From Acidobacteriota bacterium (GTDB lineage: Bacteria; Acidobacteriota; Blastocatellia; Pyrinomonadales; Pyrinomonadaceae): 64,000 nt of DNA. Both the position numbers and the translations under genes were made by a program. Positions 7,489 through 14,924 of this stretch are shown piece after piece (position 1 is the stretch's first letter; the number at the start of each line of letters is the position of its first letter). The DNA lies in contig QHXI01000073.1 of assembly GCA_003222895.1 (NCBI GenBank), positions 1,880 through 65,879 on the forward strand, read 5' to 3'. The notes under the pieces are model-generated. The model made no database searches. It was not told the origin of the DNA and saw only the letters and a program-made list of their open reading frames with translations.

Positions 7489-7962
7489 ATGAAGCAAGCT
7501 ATCAGTATCAATGTCAACGGGGCCGATCATGCCGGCGAAGTCGAGCCGCGTCTGTTGCTCGTGCATTATTTGCGCGACGTGCTCGGTCTGACCGGAACAC
7601 ATATCGGTTGTGAAACTTCGATCTGCGGTGCCTGCACGATTCTGCTCGATGGCCAAGCGGTAAAGTCTTGCACGATGTTCGCGGTGCAAGCCGATGGATC
7701 GAACATCACTACGATCGAAGGCCTCGCCACGAACGGCAACTTGCATCCGATGCAGGAAGGTTTTTGGGAATGCCATGGTTTGCAGTGCGGTTACTGCACG
7801 CCGGGAATGATCATCGCGGCAACGCAAATTGTCGACAGAAACCCGAACCCATCGCGCGATGAGATTCGGCACGGGCTGGAAGGAAATTTGTGTCGCTGCA
7901 CCGGCTATCAACATATTGTTGAGGCCGTCGAGTACGCGGCAGCAAAAAAGTCTGGAGTCTGA
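7489..7962 (+). CDS. coxS: CoxS-like [2Fe-2S] subunit of xanthine/CO dehydrogenase family enzyme
   Basis: The 157 residues carry both ferredoxin-type cluster sets of molybdenum hydroxylase small subunits: [21 protein letters not shown] (about 43-64, plant-type [2Fe-2S]) and CGYCTPGM with CRCTGYQ (about 101-133). The protein passes electrons from the Mo centre to the FAD subunit. It is the first gene of a coxS-coxL-coxM-coxG order. The last codons (TCT GGA GTC TGA) lie inside the left arm of the element at 7948-8381, so the natural C-terminus was replaced by repeat-derived residues. Confidence 0.93.
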   Translation: MKQAISINVNGADHAGEVEPRLLLVHYLRDVLGLTGTHIGCETSICGACTILLDGQAVKSCTMFAVQADGSNITTIEGLATNGNLHPMQEGFWECHGLQCGYCTPGMIIAATQIVDRNPNPSRDEIRHGLEGNLCRCTGYQHIVEAVEYAAAKKSGV

Positions 7963-8381
7963 AGTCTTGAAGTCTGAAGTGGTGCAGTGGCGACATTCTC
8001 TCGACTCGAAGATACAGGTTTGGCAGAAAGCTCGCCACGTCACAAAACAGATCTATGAGACAACATCAAACGGAAAATTTGCCCAGGACTACGGCTTACG
8101 AAATCAAATTCAGCGGGCCAGCGTATCGATCATGGCCAATATCGCTGAGGGATTTGGTCGCAGGTCCGATAAGGAGTTTGCCAACTTCTTGAACATCGCT
8201 CCTGGATCGGTAGCAGAAGTTCAGTCTCATCTCTATCTTGCTCTTGATTTGGCTTACATCACTAGAGCGACCTTCAATGAGCTGAACGGACTACTTGATG
8301 AAGTCTCTCGAATGACTCTAGTGCTTGCTCAACATTTGAGGAAATCTAAATTCTGAGTCTTTGACTTCAGACTCCAGACTT
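7948..8381 (+). mobile_element. Stem-flanked four-helix-bundle element between coxS and coxL
   Basis: AAGTCTGGAGTCTGAAGTC at 7948-7966 is the exact reverse complement of 8363-8381 (19/19). Both arms are iterations of a 7-8-bp word around AGTCTGA, extending to 7980 on the left and to about 8396 on the right. The loop is a single four-helix-bundle gene. The element begins inside the coxS stop region and ends just before the coxL ribosome-binding site. The layout resembles 23S rRNA intervening sequences, which also encode this protein type between complementary ends, but here it is in a protein operon. That it is mobile is inference. Confidence 0.7.
7979..8356 (+). CDS. Four-helix-bundle protein (23S rRNA intervening-sequence protein family)
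   Basis: The product of about 125 aa shows the family pattern: an N-terminal W-x-KARHVTKQIYE helix, LRNQIQRASVSIMANIAEG, GRRSDKEFANFLNIAPGS, then SHLYLALDL. Starts are ambiguous: GTG 7979 or 7982, or TTG 7967; all lie in or next to the left arm. Family members are known from 23S rRNA insertions and as accessory proteins in diversity-generating retroelements (Avd); no reverse transcriptase is present here. Biochemical function is not established. A relative lies at 43807-44181 with unrelated arm sequence. Confidence 0.85.
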   Translation: MVQWRHSLDSKIQVWQKARHVTKQIYETTSNGKFAQDYGLRNQIQRASVSIMANIAEGFGRRSDKEFANFLNIAPGSVAEVQSHLYLALDLAYITRATFNELNGLLDEVSRMTLVLAQHLRKSKF

Positions 8382-8405
8382 CGCACTCCAGACTTGGGAG
8401 GAAAA

Positions 8406-10805
8406 ATGACTAAGTACGTCGGACAGAGAGTGAAGCGCACAGAAGACCCGCGTCTGATTAAAGGCCTTGCGCACTACGTTGACGACATTGGTTTGCCGGG
8501 AACCTTGCATGTGGCGTTTGTGCGTTCGATGTACGCGCACGCGAAAATCAACGGCATCGATACAACGGAAGCTTTCAAAGCGCCGGGCGTGGTCGCCGTT
8601 TACTCCGGCAAAGACATTGCGACGAAGGTCGGACCGGTTCCCTGCGCGGCAGCGCTGCCCGATTTGAAAGTGCCGGATTACCGAGTGCTCGCAACCAACA
8701 AAGCTCTTTTCGTTGGTCATCCAATCGCCGCGATTGTCGCCACCGACAAATACGCGGCCCGCGATGCGGTCGATCTAATTTTTGTTGATTACGAAGAATT
8801 GCCGGCCGTGGTCGACGTTGAAGCGGCTGCGAACGGTGGCACCATTATTCACGAAAGCTTCGGCGACAACGTCGCTTACAAGCTCACATCGGGCGAAGGC
8901 GATATCGATGCGGCGATGAAAGCCGCCGATAAGATCGTTTCGCAAAAGATGGTTCATCAGCGTCTCGCGCCGATCGCGATGGAGCCGCGCGGAGTATTGG
9001 CTCGCTACTTTCCCGGCGAAGAAGAACTTACCGTTTGGTCTTCGACGCAAATTCCGCATCTGCTGCGAACCCAACTCGCTTTGATGATCGGCATCCCCGA
9101 AAACAAGCTGAGAGTCATCACGCCGGAAGTCGGCGGCGGCTTCGGATCGAAGTTGAATGTTTATGCGGAAGAGGCTCTGCTCGGTTGGATTTCGATCCAG
9201 CTTGGCAAACCGGTGAAGTGGATCGAGTCGCGCCGTGAAAATGTGCAAGCCACGATTCATGGCCGCGCACAAGTCGGCACGGTCGAAGTCGGCGTGAAGA
9301 ACGATGGCGCGATCACCGGATTGCGCTACAACGTGGTTGCGGATCTCGGTGCTTATCATCAACTGCTGACGCCGGCGATTCCGACGCTGACCGGATTGAT
9401 GTTAAGCGGCGCGTACAAAATTCCCGCTATACAGATGAACGTCACCGGCGTCTTTACCAACAAGATGTCCACCGACGCTTATCGCGGCGCTGGCCGTCCT
9501 GAAGCTACTTACGTAGTCGAACGGGTGATGGATGTCATCGCGCGTGAATTGAACCTCGATCCAATCGAAGTGCGTCGCAAGAATTTTCCCAAGGCAGACG
9601 AATTCCCTTTTCACACCGCGACCGGTTTGGATTACGACAGCGGCGATTACGACGGTGCTTTGAATAAAGCGCTCGATCTTTCCGGCTATCAAAGTCTGCG
9701 CGAAGAGCAGAAGAAGGCACGCGATAACGGCAAACTAATCGGCATTGGAGTCTCGAGCTACGTCGAGATTTGCGCGCTTGGTCCATCCCAGGCAATGCCG
9801 GCCGGCGGTTGGGAGAGCGCCACGGTGCGCATTGAGCCCACCGGCAAAGTCACGGTTCTCACCGGCGCTTCGCCGCACGGCCAGGGCCAGGAAACTTCTT
9901 TTGCGCAAATTGCGGCGGATGAACTTGGCGTGGACCTCAACGATGTGACTGTTATTCACGGCGACACGGGCATTGTGCAATACGGCATCGGAACATTTGG
10001 TAGCCGGGCCACCGCGGTTGGCGGCACGGCAGTATTGATCGCGATTCAAAAGTTGAAAGAGAAAGCGTCGAAGATCGCCGCGCACATGATGCAGTGCGAG
10101 GCTTCCAGTCTCTCATTCGAAGATGGATGCTATACGAAAAAGGAGGCCGCGGCCGCATCGGTAACCGGAAAATCTGAACCGGTTGTGCCCGTTGGAGAAG
10201 GACCCGCTGGCGCCTTGAACGATGTGCCCACACCAACAAATGGCCGCCACAAACTCACAATTCAGGAAATCGCGTTGGCGGCGCACGTCGCGAAAGAAAT
10301 TCCACCAGACACTGAGCCGGGCTTGTCGGCAACTTACTTTTTCGAGCCGAAGAATTTCACTTTTCCGTTCGGCACGCACGTCTGCGTCGTCGAGATTGAC
10401 AAAGAAACAGGCGAGACAAAGATCGTTAAGTACGTCGCAGTCGACGATTGCGGCAAAGTAATCAATCCGCTGCTAGTTGACGGACAAGTTCACGGCGGGA
10501 TCGTGCAAGCAATCGGACAGGCATTGTACGAAGAAGTTGTTTACGACGAGCAAGGCCAACTGGTTACCGGCGAGTTGATGGATTATGCGCTGCCGAAAGC
10601 TTCGCAGATGCCGTGGTTCGAAACTGATCGCACCGAGACACCTTCACCGGTGAATCCCCTCGGCGTGAAAGGTGTCGGCGAAGCCGGAACGATCGGCGCG
10701 ACACCGGCTGTCGTGAACGCGGTGGTCGATGCCTTGTCTGCTTACGGCGTTACGCACATCGACATGCCGATTAGGCCGGAGAAGATTTGGAAATTGATTC
10801 GTTGA
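8406..10805 (+). CDS. coxL: CoxL-like molybdopterin-binding subunit, form II
   Basis: This ~800-aa subunit of the xanthine dehydrogenase/CO dehydrogenase family would bind the Mo-cytosine-dinucleotide cofactor. Seen: TEDPRLIKGLAHYVDD at the N-terminus, GGGFGSK, the active-site loop AYRGAGRPEA, GQGQETSFAQIA, and GVKGVGEAGTIG near the C-terminus. The AYRGAGR loop is of form II; bona fide form I CO dehydrogenases have AYRCSFR, so CO oxidation should not be assumed and another aldehyde or heterocycle substrate is possible. ATG 8406 is chosen for GGGAGG at 8396-8401; the upstream in-frame ATG lies in the repeat arm. Confidence 0.92.
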   Translation: MTKYVGQRVKRTEDPRLIKGLAHYVDDIGLPGTLHVAFVRSMYAHAKINGIDTTEAFKAPGVVAVYSGKDIATKVGPVPCAAALPDLKVPDYRVLATNKALFVGHPIAAIVATDKYAARDAVDLIFVDYEELPAVVDVEAAANGGTIIHESFGDNVAYKLTSGEGDIDAAMKAADKIVSQKMVHQRLAPIAMEPRGVLARYFPGEEELTVWSSTQIPHLLRTQLALMIGIPENKLRVITPEVGGGFGSKLNVYAEEALLGWISIQLGKPVKWIESRRENVQATIHGRAQVGTVEVGVKNDGAITGLRYNVVADLGAYHQLLTPAIPTLTGLMLSGAYKIPAIQMNVTGVFTNKMSTDAYRGAGRPEATYVVERVMDVIARELNLDPIEVRRKNFPKADEFPFHTATGLDYDSGDYDGALNKALDLSGYQSLREEQKKARDNGKLIGIGVSSYVEICALGPSQAMPAGGWESATVRIEPTGKVTVLTGASPHGQGQETSFAQIAADELGVDLNDVTVIHGDTGIVQYGIGTFGSRATAVGGTAVLIAIQKLKEKASKIAAHMMQCEASSLSFEDGCYTKKEAAAASVTGKSEPVVPVGEGPAGALNDVPTPTNGRHKLTIQEIALAAHVAKEIPPDTEPGLSATYFFEPKNFTFPFGTHVCVVEIDKETGETKIVKYVAVDDCGKVINPLLVDGQVHGGIVQAIGQALYEEVVYDEQGQLVTGELMDYALPKASQMPWFETDRTETPSPVNPLGVKGVGEAGTIGATPAVVNAVVDALSAYGVTHIDMPIRPEKIWKLIR

Positions 10806-10807
10806 AA

Positions 10808-10899
10808 CATTGGTTCATTGATTCATTGCGTCATTGATTCATTGGCTTGTCGGTCATGTTTTCTAATGAATCATTGAATCAATGAGTCAATGGACCAAT
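10808..10899. repeat. Inverted arms of an 8-bp word (ATTGATTC type), no ORF
   Basis: The left arm (10808-10845) reads ATTGGTTC ATTGATTC ATTG and continues in the same 8-bp phase. The right arm (10865-10899) is the inverted form, its reverse complement starting ATTGGTCCATTGACTCATTG. About 17 of 19 bases pair at the outer ends. It lies directly after the coxL stop and just before the coxM ribosome-binding site. The plan matches the four-helix-bundle elements but the loop is only about 20 bp. Confidence 0.75.
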
Positions 10900-10912
10900 T
10901 GGAGGCTATTTC

Positions 10913-11782
10913 ATGATTCCAGCAGAATTTAATTACGCTCGAGTTTCAACTCTCGATGAAGCGCTGACGCTGCTCGCGCAAAATGAAGACGCCAAAATTC
11001 TCGCCGGCGGACACAGCCTGATTCCGGCGATGAAGTTCCGGCTGATACAGCCTCCGCTACTCGTCGATATCGGCCGCATCAAAGACTTGTCGTACATTCG
11101 TGAAGAAGGTGGCCAGATTCGCGTCGGCGCGATGACCACGCATTATCAAATTGAGGCGTCAGATTTGCTGAAAGAGATCTGTCCGCTGCTGCCTGAGTGT
11201 GCCGGATCGATCGGCGACATGCAGGTCAGGAACAAAGGAACCATCGGCGGCAGTCTTGCTCACTCTGATCCTGCGGGTGATTGGCCTGCTGCCATACTCG
11301 CGCTGAATGCTGAACTTGTCGCGGTCAGTAAGAACGGCGAACGCACGATCAAAGCTGAAGATTTCTTTGTCGATCTACTCACGACGGCGCTCGAACCCGG
11401 CGAGATTCTGCGCGAGATCCGCATCAACAAGCCGAACGGCCGGACCGGTCATGCTTATATGAAGATGCATCATCCAGCATCTGGTTTCGCGGTTGTCGGC
11501 ATCGCCGCGAACCTGTCGTTCAATGGAAATAATAAGTGCAAAGCAGCCAACATCGGCGTCACCGGTGTCGCCGCGAAAGCCTATCGCGCGACTGGAGTTG
11601 AAAGCGCTTTGACCGGCGTGAATCTCGACGACGCATCGATCGGCGCCGCAGCAGCACATGCAACTGACGGTGCTGATGCGAACGGCGATCTGTTTGCATC
11701 GGCAGATTACCGGCGGCACCTGGCTGAAGTTTATACGAAGCGAGCAATCGCAGCGGCAATGAAGTCAGTACCATCCGCGTGA
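10913..11782 (+). CDS. coxM: CoxM-like FAD-binding subunit
   Basis: The 289 residues match the FAD subunit of molybdenum hydroxylases: AGGHSLIPAMKFRL (about 32-45) and TIGGSLAHSDPAGDWPAA (about 104-121) form the PCMH-type FAD site, and the C-terminal domain ends with helices of the CO-dehydrogenase flavoprotein C-terminal fold. It receives electrons from the [2Fe-2S] subunit. ATG 10913 is preceded by GGAGG. The last codons (TCA GTA CCA TCC GCG TGA) are part of a REP-like palindrome, so the terminal SVPSA is repeat-encoded. Confidence 0.92.
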   Translation: MIPAEFNYARVSTLDEALTLLAQNEDAKILAGGHSLIPAMKFRLIQPPLLVDIGRIKDLSYIREEGGQIRVGAMTTHYQIEASDLLKEICPLLPECAGSIGDMQVRNKGTIGGSLAHSDPAGDWPAAILALNAELVAVSKNGERTIKAEDFFVDLLTTALEPGEILREIRINKPNGRTGHAYMKMHHPASGFAVVGIAANLSFNGNNKCKAANIGVTGVAAKAYRATGVESALTGVNLDDASIGAAAAHATDGADANGDLFASADYRRHLAEVYTKRAIAAAMKSVPSA

Positions 11783-11850
11783 GCGGATGGGTCAAAACAA
11801 TTGAATCGAAGATGATCCATGATCCCACCCGCTGACGCGGGCGGTACTGA
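11764..11850. repeat. Inverted pair of REP-like palindromes between coxM and coxG
   Basis: One unit at 11764-11792 reads GTCAGTACCATCCGCG then TGAGCGGATGGGT (stem CCATCCGC/GCGGATGG). A second in opposite orientation (11823-11850) reads, on the minus strand, GTCAGTACCGCCCGCG then TCAGCGGGTGGG. The second shows compensated changes that keep the stem. A third copy lies at 48272-48300. This resembles enterobacterial BIME pairs in layout. The first unit contains the coxM stop codon. Confidence 0.8.
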
Positions 11851-11857
11851 CTATTCC

Positions 11858-12316
11858 ATGAAGATCACCGGAACTCAGGAAATCAAAGCACCGCGCGAAC
11901 GCATCTATGCTGCTCTCACCGATCCTCTAATTCTCCAACGCTGCATTCCGGGTTGCGAATCGTTGGAAGAAACCATCCCGCACAACTACATCGCGACGAT
12001 GAAAGCAGGCATTGGCCCGGTCAAGGGTATATTCAAAGGCAGCGTGCACCTGGAAGACATGCAGCCGCCGGAACATTACCGAATGATCGTCGATGGCAAA
12101 GGCGGGCCGGGATTTGTGAAAGGTGTCGGCAATTTCAAGCTTGAAGAAAAAGTTGGCGCGACAGTTGTAAACTACGAAGGCGAGCTGCAAGTCGGCGGCG
12201 TCATCGCCAGCGTGGGCCAGCGCATGATCGAAGCCGCAGCAAAGATGCTCGCGGCGCAATTCTTCAAAGGACTCGAAGCTGAAATCAAGTCCCCACCTGA
12301 TCCTCTTCAACGCTGA
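11858..12316 (+). CDS. coxG: CoxG-like SRPBCC protein
   Basis: The 152-aa protein begins MKITGTQEIKAPRERIYAAL and contains RCIPGCESLEE and GVGNFKLEE, typical of the CO dehydrogenase subunit G family, a START-like (SRPBCC) fold thought to help recruit or mature the enzyme at the membrane. ATG 11858 is preferred over the upstream ATG 11819, which lies in the REP-like repeat and would add a repeat-encoded leader. It is the last gene of the cox-type operon, convergent with the gene at 12360. Confidence 0.88.
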   Translation: MKITGTQEIKAPRERIYAALTDPLILQRCIPGCESLEETIPHNYIATMKAGIGPVKGIFKGSVHLEDMQPPEHYRMIVDGKGGPGFVKGVGNFKLEEKVGATVVNYEGELQVGGVIASVGQRMIEAAAKMLAAQFFKGLEAEIKSPPDPLQR

Positions 12317-12359
12317 TCGCAAAGAGATATGGAGCACGCCGCCTCAGCAATTCGCGCCG

Positions 12360-13172
12360 CTAATCCTTCAGCAGACCTCGTCGCTTTTCGGCTTTCTGGT
12401 GCTCGGTGAGTTTGAAATTGTATTCGTAAAGCGAGTTGGCCCAATTGCCATACATCGGATTAGGCAACACGATGAAGTGAGTTCCGAACTGGGATCTGTT
12501 TCGATCGGTTGCCTCGATCCGGCTCGCGATTGTCTTGCTCTTCTCGAATACCTCGTCGAAATCATTCAGGTCGTCGCCCATCAGCAACACGACGTGATAC
12601 TTCGCGCTGATTGCTTTTCGTCGAGCAGTCTTGCTTTCGACCGCTGGGTCGTCGCGCATCAACACAGTTTCGTCATTTACCGCCGGAAATCCCAGTCTTT
12701 TCAAGTTTTGCTCGGTCGCTTCTTTAGCGACGGTCTTGCGGTTCGTGACGTAGAACACGCGCACGCCGCGCGAGTTCGCGTAGTTCAGAAACTCGAGTGC
12801 GCCGGGAAGCGCCGTCGCTCGCGCTTGATTCATCCATTCGTTCCAGCCTTCAGGATAAGCCCTCTTCAGCTTCACGTTCATGGCTTCGTACGAACTGGTG
12901 TCCCAAACGGTTTCGTCGAGATCGAGGATCATGGCGCGTCGCATTCTGATGCGATGATTGTGCAAATCGCGATCGAGCAGCATCCGAGCGAGCGCGTAAG
13001 CCTGATAACAAAGAGCACGATGTTCACCGGACGATTGCTGCCACAGGATTGCGAGGACCTCGTTTTCCTTGTCGGCAGGTTCTGACGCCTGCGCAAGAAC
13101 AGGCGAAGCGCAGAACGTAATCAAGAGGATCAGAAAACCAAGTCGCGACGAAATGCGTTTTGTCGTCACCAT
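12360..13172 (-). CDS. HAD-family acid phosphatase, e(P4)/class B-like, exported
   Basis: This 270-aa protein has a signal peptide (LGFLILLITFCASPVLAQ) and HAD motifs: DLDETVWD (motif I, nucleophile Asp with the second Asp), TNRKTV (motif II region), and GDDLNDFDE (motif IV acidic residues). The C-terminal FIVLPNPMYGNW is characteristic of lipoprotein e(P4)-type 5'-nucleotidases/acid phosphatases. It would hydrolyse phosphomonoesters in the periplasm. No convincing lipobox cysteine is present, so it may be soluble. AAGGAAAG precedes the ATG. Confidence 0.87.
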   Translation of the reverse strand: MVTTKRISSRLGFLILLITFCASPVLAQASEPADKENEVLAILWQQSSGEHRALCYQAYALARMLLDRDLHNHRIRMRRAMILDLDETVWDTSSYEAMNVKLKRAYPEGWNEWMNQARATALPGALEFLNYANSRGVRVFYVTNRKTVAKEATEQNLKRLGFPAVNDETVLMRDDPAVESKTARRKAISAKYHVVLLMGDDLNDFDEVFEKSKTIASRIEATDRNRSQFGTHFIVLPNPMYGNWANSLYEYNFKLTEHQKAEKRRGLLKD

Positions 13173-13274
13173 TATAACTTTCCTTTTTAGTGCAGACGAT
13201 TAATTCAGACCGCCAGAAGCAAACGAGGGCGGACATCAGTCCGCCTCAGAATTAGATGACAGGATTCGCAAATC

Positions 13275-14912
13275 TCATCGGCTCGCCGTTTCTCGTCTGG
13301 CTTTTCCGATGAATGCTTCAACATCAGCGATGCTGCGCGGCAGCGCGCCGGTCAACCACTTACAACCATCGGGAGTGACCAGCATGTCGTCTTCAATACG
13401 CACGCCGATGCCTTTGTACTTTTCAAAGGCCGGACGAATAGCAGCGATAAATTTTTCGTTCTCAGGTGTCTTCGGCAAATTATCGAGCGCATCAAGCCGC
13501 ACATAAATTCCCGGCTCGTTTGTAAAGACCATTCCCGGCTCAAAGGAGCCACCGCCAACATCGTGCACGTTCATTCCGAGCCAATGGCTGGTGCCGTGCA
13601 TGAACCAGATGTGATATTGCCAGTCTGCGTTGCGATCTGTGATCAATCCGAGTTTCAGTAACCCATCTTTGATTACTTCCGTGGCCGCGTTGTGAACTTG
13701 CGAAAGGTTTCCGCCCGGCTTGATTACTCTGGCGGCAGCTTCCTGCGCGTCGTAAACGATCTGGTAAACGTCCGCTTGTTCTTTCGTGAACTTTCCACTG
13801 ACCGGAAATGTTCGCGTCACGTCGGCGGAGTAATGTTCGTACTCCGCGCCCACGTCCATCAAAAGAAGTTGCCCCGACTTAACCGGCCCCTGCGATTCTT
13901 CGTAGTGCAGCGTCGTCGCGTTCGGGCCACATCCGACGATATCGGGATAACCCCAGTTATCGGCGTTGCGCAACTTGAACGTGTACGCGACTTGCGCGTC
14001 GACTTCGTATTCCCACTTGGCTTGCGACGCGAAGACCTGCGCGCGTTGATGGGCCTCGATGCTGATGTCGATCGCGTGCTGCATCAGCTCGAGTTCCATC
14101 GGCGATTTGCGCAGACGCATCTGCGCGAAGATCGTCCAGGCATTCTGAAGATTGAAACCGGCGGGCGCTTTCAGCCATTCGGAACCAAAACGCTGCTCGT
14201 AACGATATTCCCGGCTTTCACCGCGGGAAAAGTCTCCCAAAAGATACAGCGACGCGGCGCCCTTTGAAGCCGCATCAAACAGCGAAGCGAAGCCGTCCGC
14301 TGTAGTAGTTTCAGCAGAATTCGAGAGAAAGACTTTGTCCGGCTTCGGTCGATAGGCTCGGTGGGTTCGCAGCGCTTCGGTGAAAGATTTGAACTCTTGT
14401 CCCACGTCGCCGATTGAGCGAATGTCCACATCCGCATCCCAGATCTCCTTGATTCCAGAAAGTTGGCTGGCTTCTTCTGGGGTGTACATTCGCCCATTCC
14501 AGAGTTCGGCCATCGGACTGCGACGCGGAAGAAAAAGTATCTCGGGTGTTTGGGGGTTTCCGGGCATCATTACCAGGATCGACCCCTTCTGATTCAGGTT
14601 CGTCAGATAGAAAAGATTGTTCTCTTGTCGAAACGGAAAATCGACGTCGTTGGTATAGACGCGCGGCTCAGCGCTGAAGAGCACCAGCATCGCTTTTGAG
14701 CCAATCGCATCGGCCACTTGCTTGCGCCGCGCCGCTAATTCATCGAGTCGCTTCGTATCATCAAACACCGGCGCAGGCGGCGTGATGCGAATTACGGTCG
14801 CCGGCGGCGTATCAGCCACAGCCGTCGATAACGGCAGTGATGACGCAAAAATGCAAGCGAGAGCGCTCAATATCAAAGCAAGGCTATAACGCATTTTGAT
14901 TCTTCTATTCAT
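13275..14912 (-). CDS. Exported M24 aminopeptidase P (Xaa-Pro aminopeptidase)
   Basis: The 545 aa consist of a signal peptide (RYSLALILSALACIFASS), an aminopeptidase-P N-terminal domain (about 50-200), and a pita-bread M24 domain. Metal ligands are visible in MDVGAEYEHYSADVTR (two Asp), HGTSHWLGMNVHD (His), TNEPGIY (Glu) and VRIEDDMLV (Glu). It removes N-terminal residues preceding proline, here probably in the periplasm. It starts 12 bp after the kinase gene stop (14925), so the two genes form an operon. ATG 14912 is supported by AGGAG. Confidence 0.9.
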   Translation of the reverse strand: MNRRIKMRYSLALILSALACIFASSLPLSTAVADTPPATVIRITPPAPVFDDTKRLDELAARRKQVADAIGSKAMLVLFSAEPRVYTNDVDFPFRQENNLFYLTNLNQKGSILVMMPGNPQTPEILFLPRRSPMAELWNGRMYTPEEASQLSGIKEIWDADVDIRSIGDVGQEFKSFTEALRTHRAYRPKPDKVFLSNSAETTTADGFASLFDAASKGAASLYLLGDFSRGESREYRYEQRFGSEWLKAPAGFNLQNAWTIFAQMRLRKSPMELELMQHAIDISIEAHQRAQVFASQAKWEYEVDAQVAYTFKLRNADNWGYPDIVGCGPNATTLHYEESQGPVKSGQLLLMDVGAEYEHYSADVTRTFPVSGKFTKEQADVYQIVYDAQEAAARVIKPGGNLSQVHNAATEVIKDGLLKLGLITDRNADWQYHIWFMHGTSHWLGMNVHDVGGGSFEPGMVFTNEPGIYVRLDALDNLPKTPENEKFIAAIRPAFEKYKGIGVRIEDDMLVTPDGCKWLTGALPRSIADVEAFIGKARRETASR

Positions 14913-14924
14913 CCGTACTCCTGA

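Noticed and set aside
7948-8381. Four-helix-bundle gene as Avd of a diversity-generating retroelement
   Set aside because: No reverse transcriptase, template repeat or variable-repeat target is present near either copy.
8406-10805. True aerobic CO dehydrogenase
   Set aside because: The active-site loop is AYRGAGR (form II), not AYRCSFR, so CO oxidation cannot be claimed.
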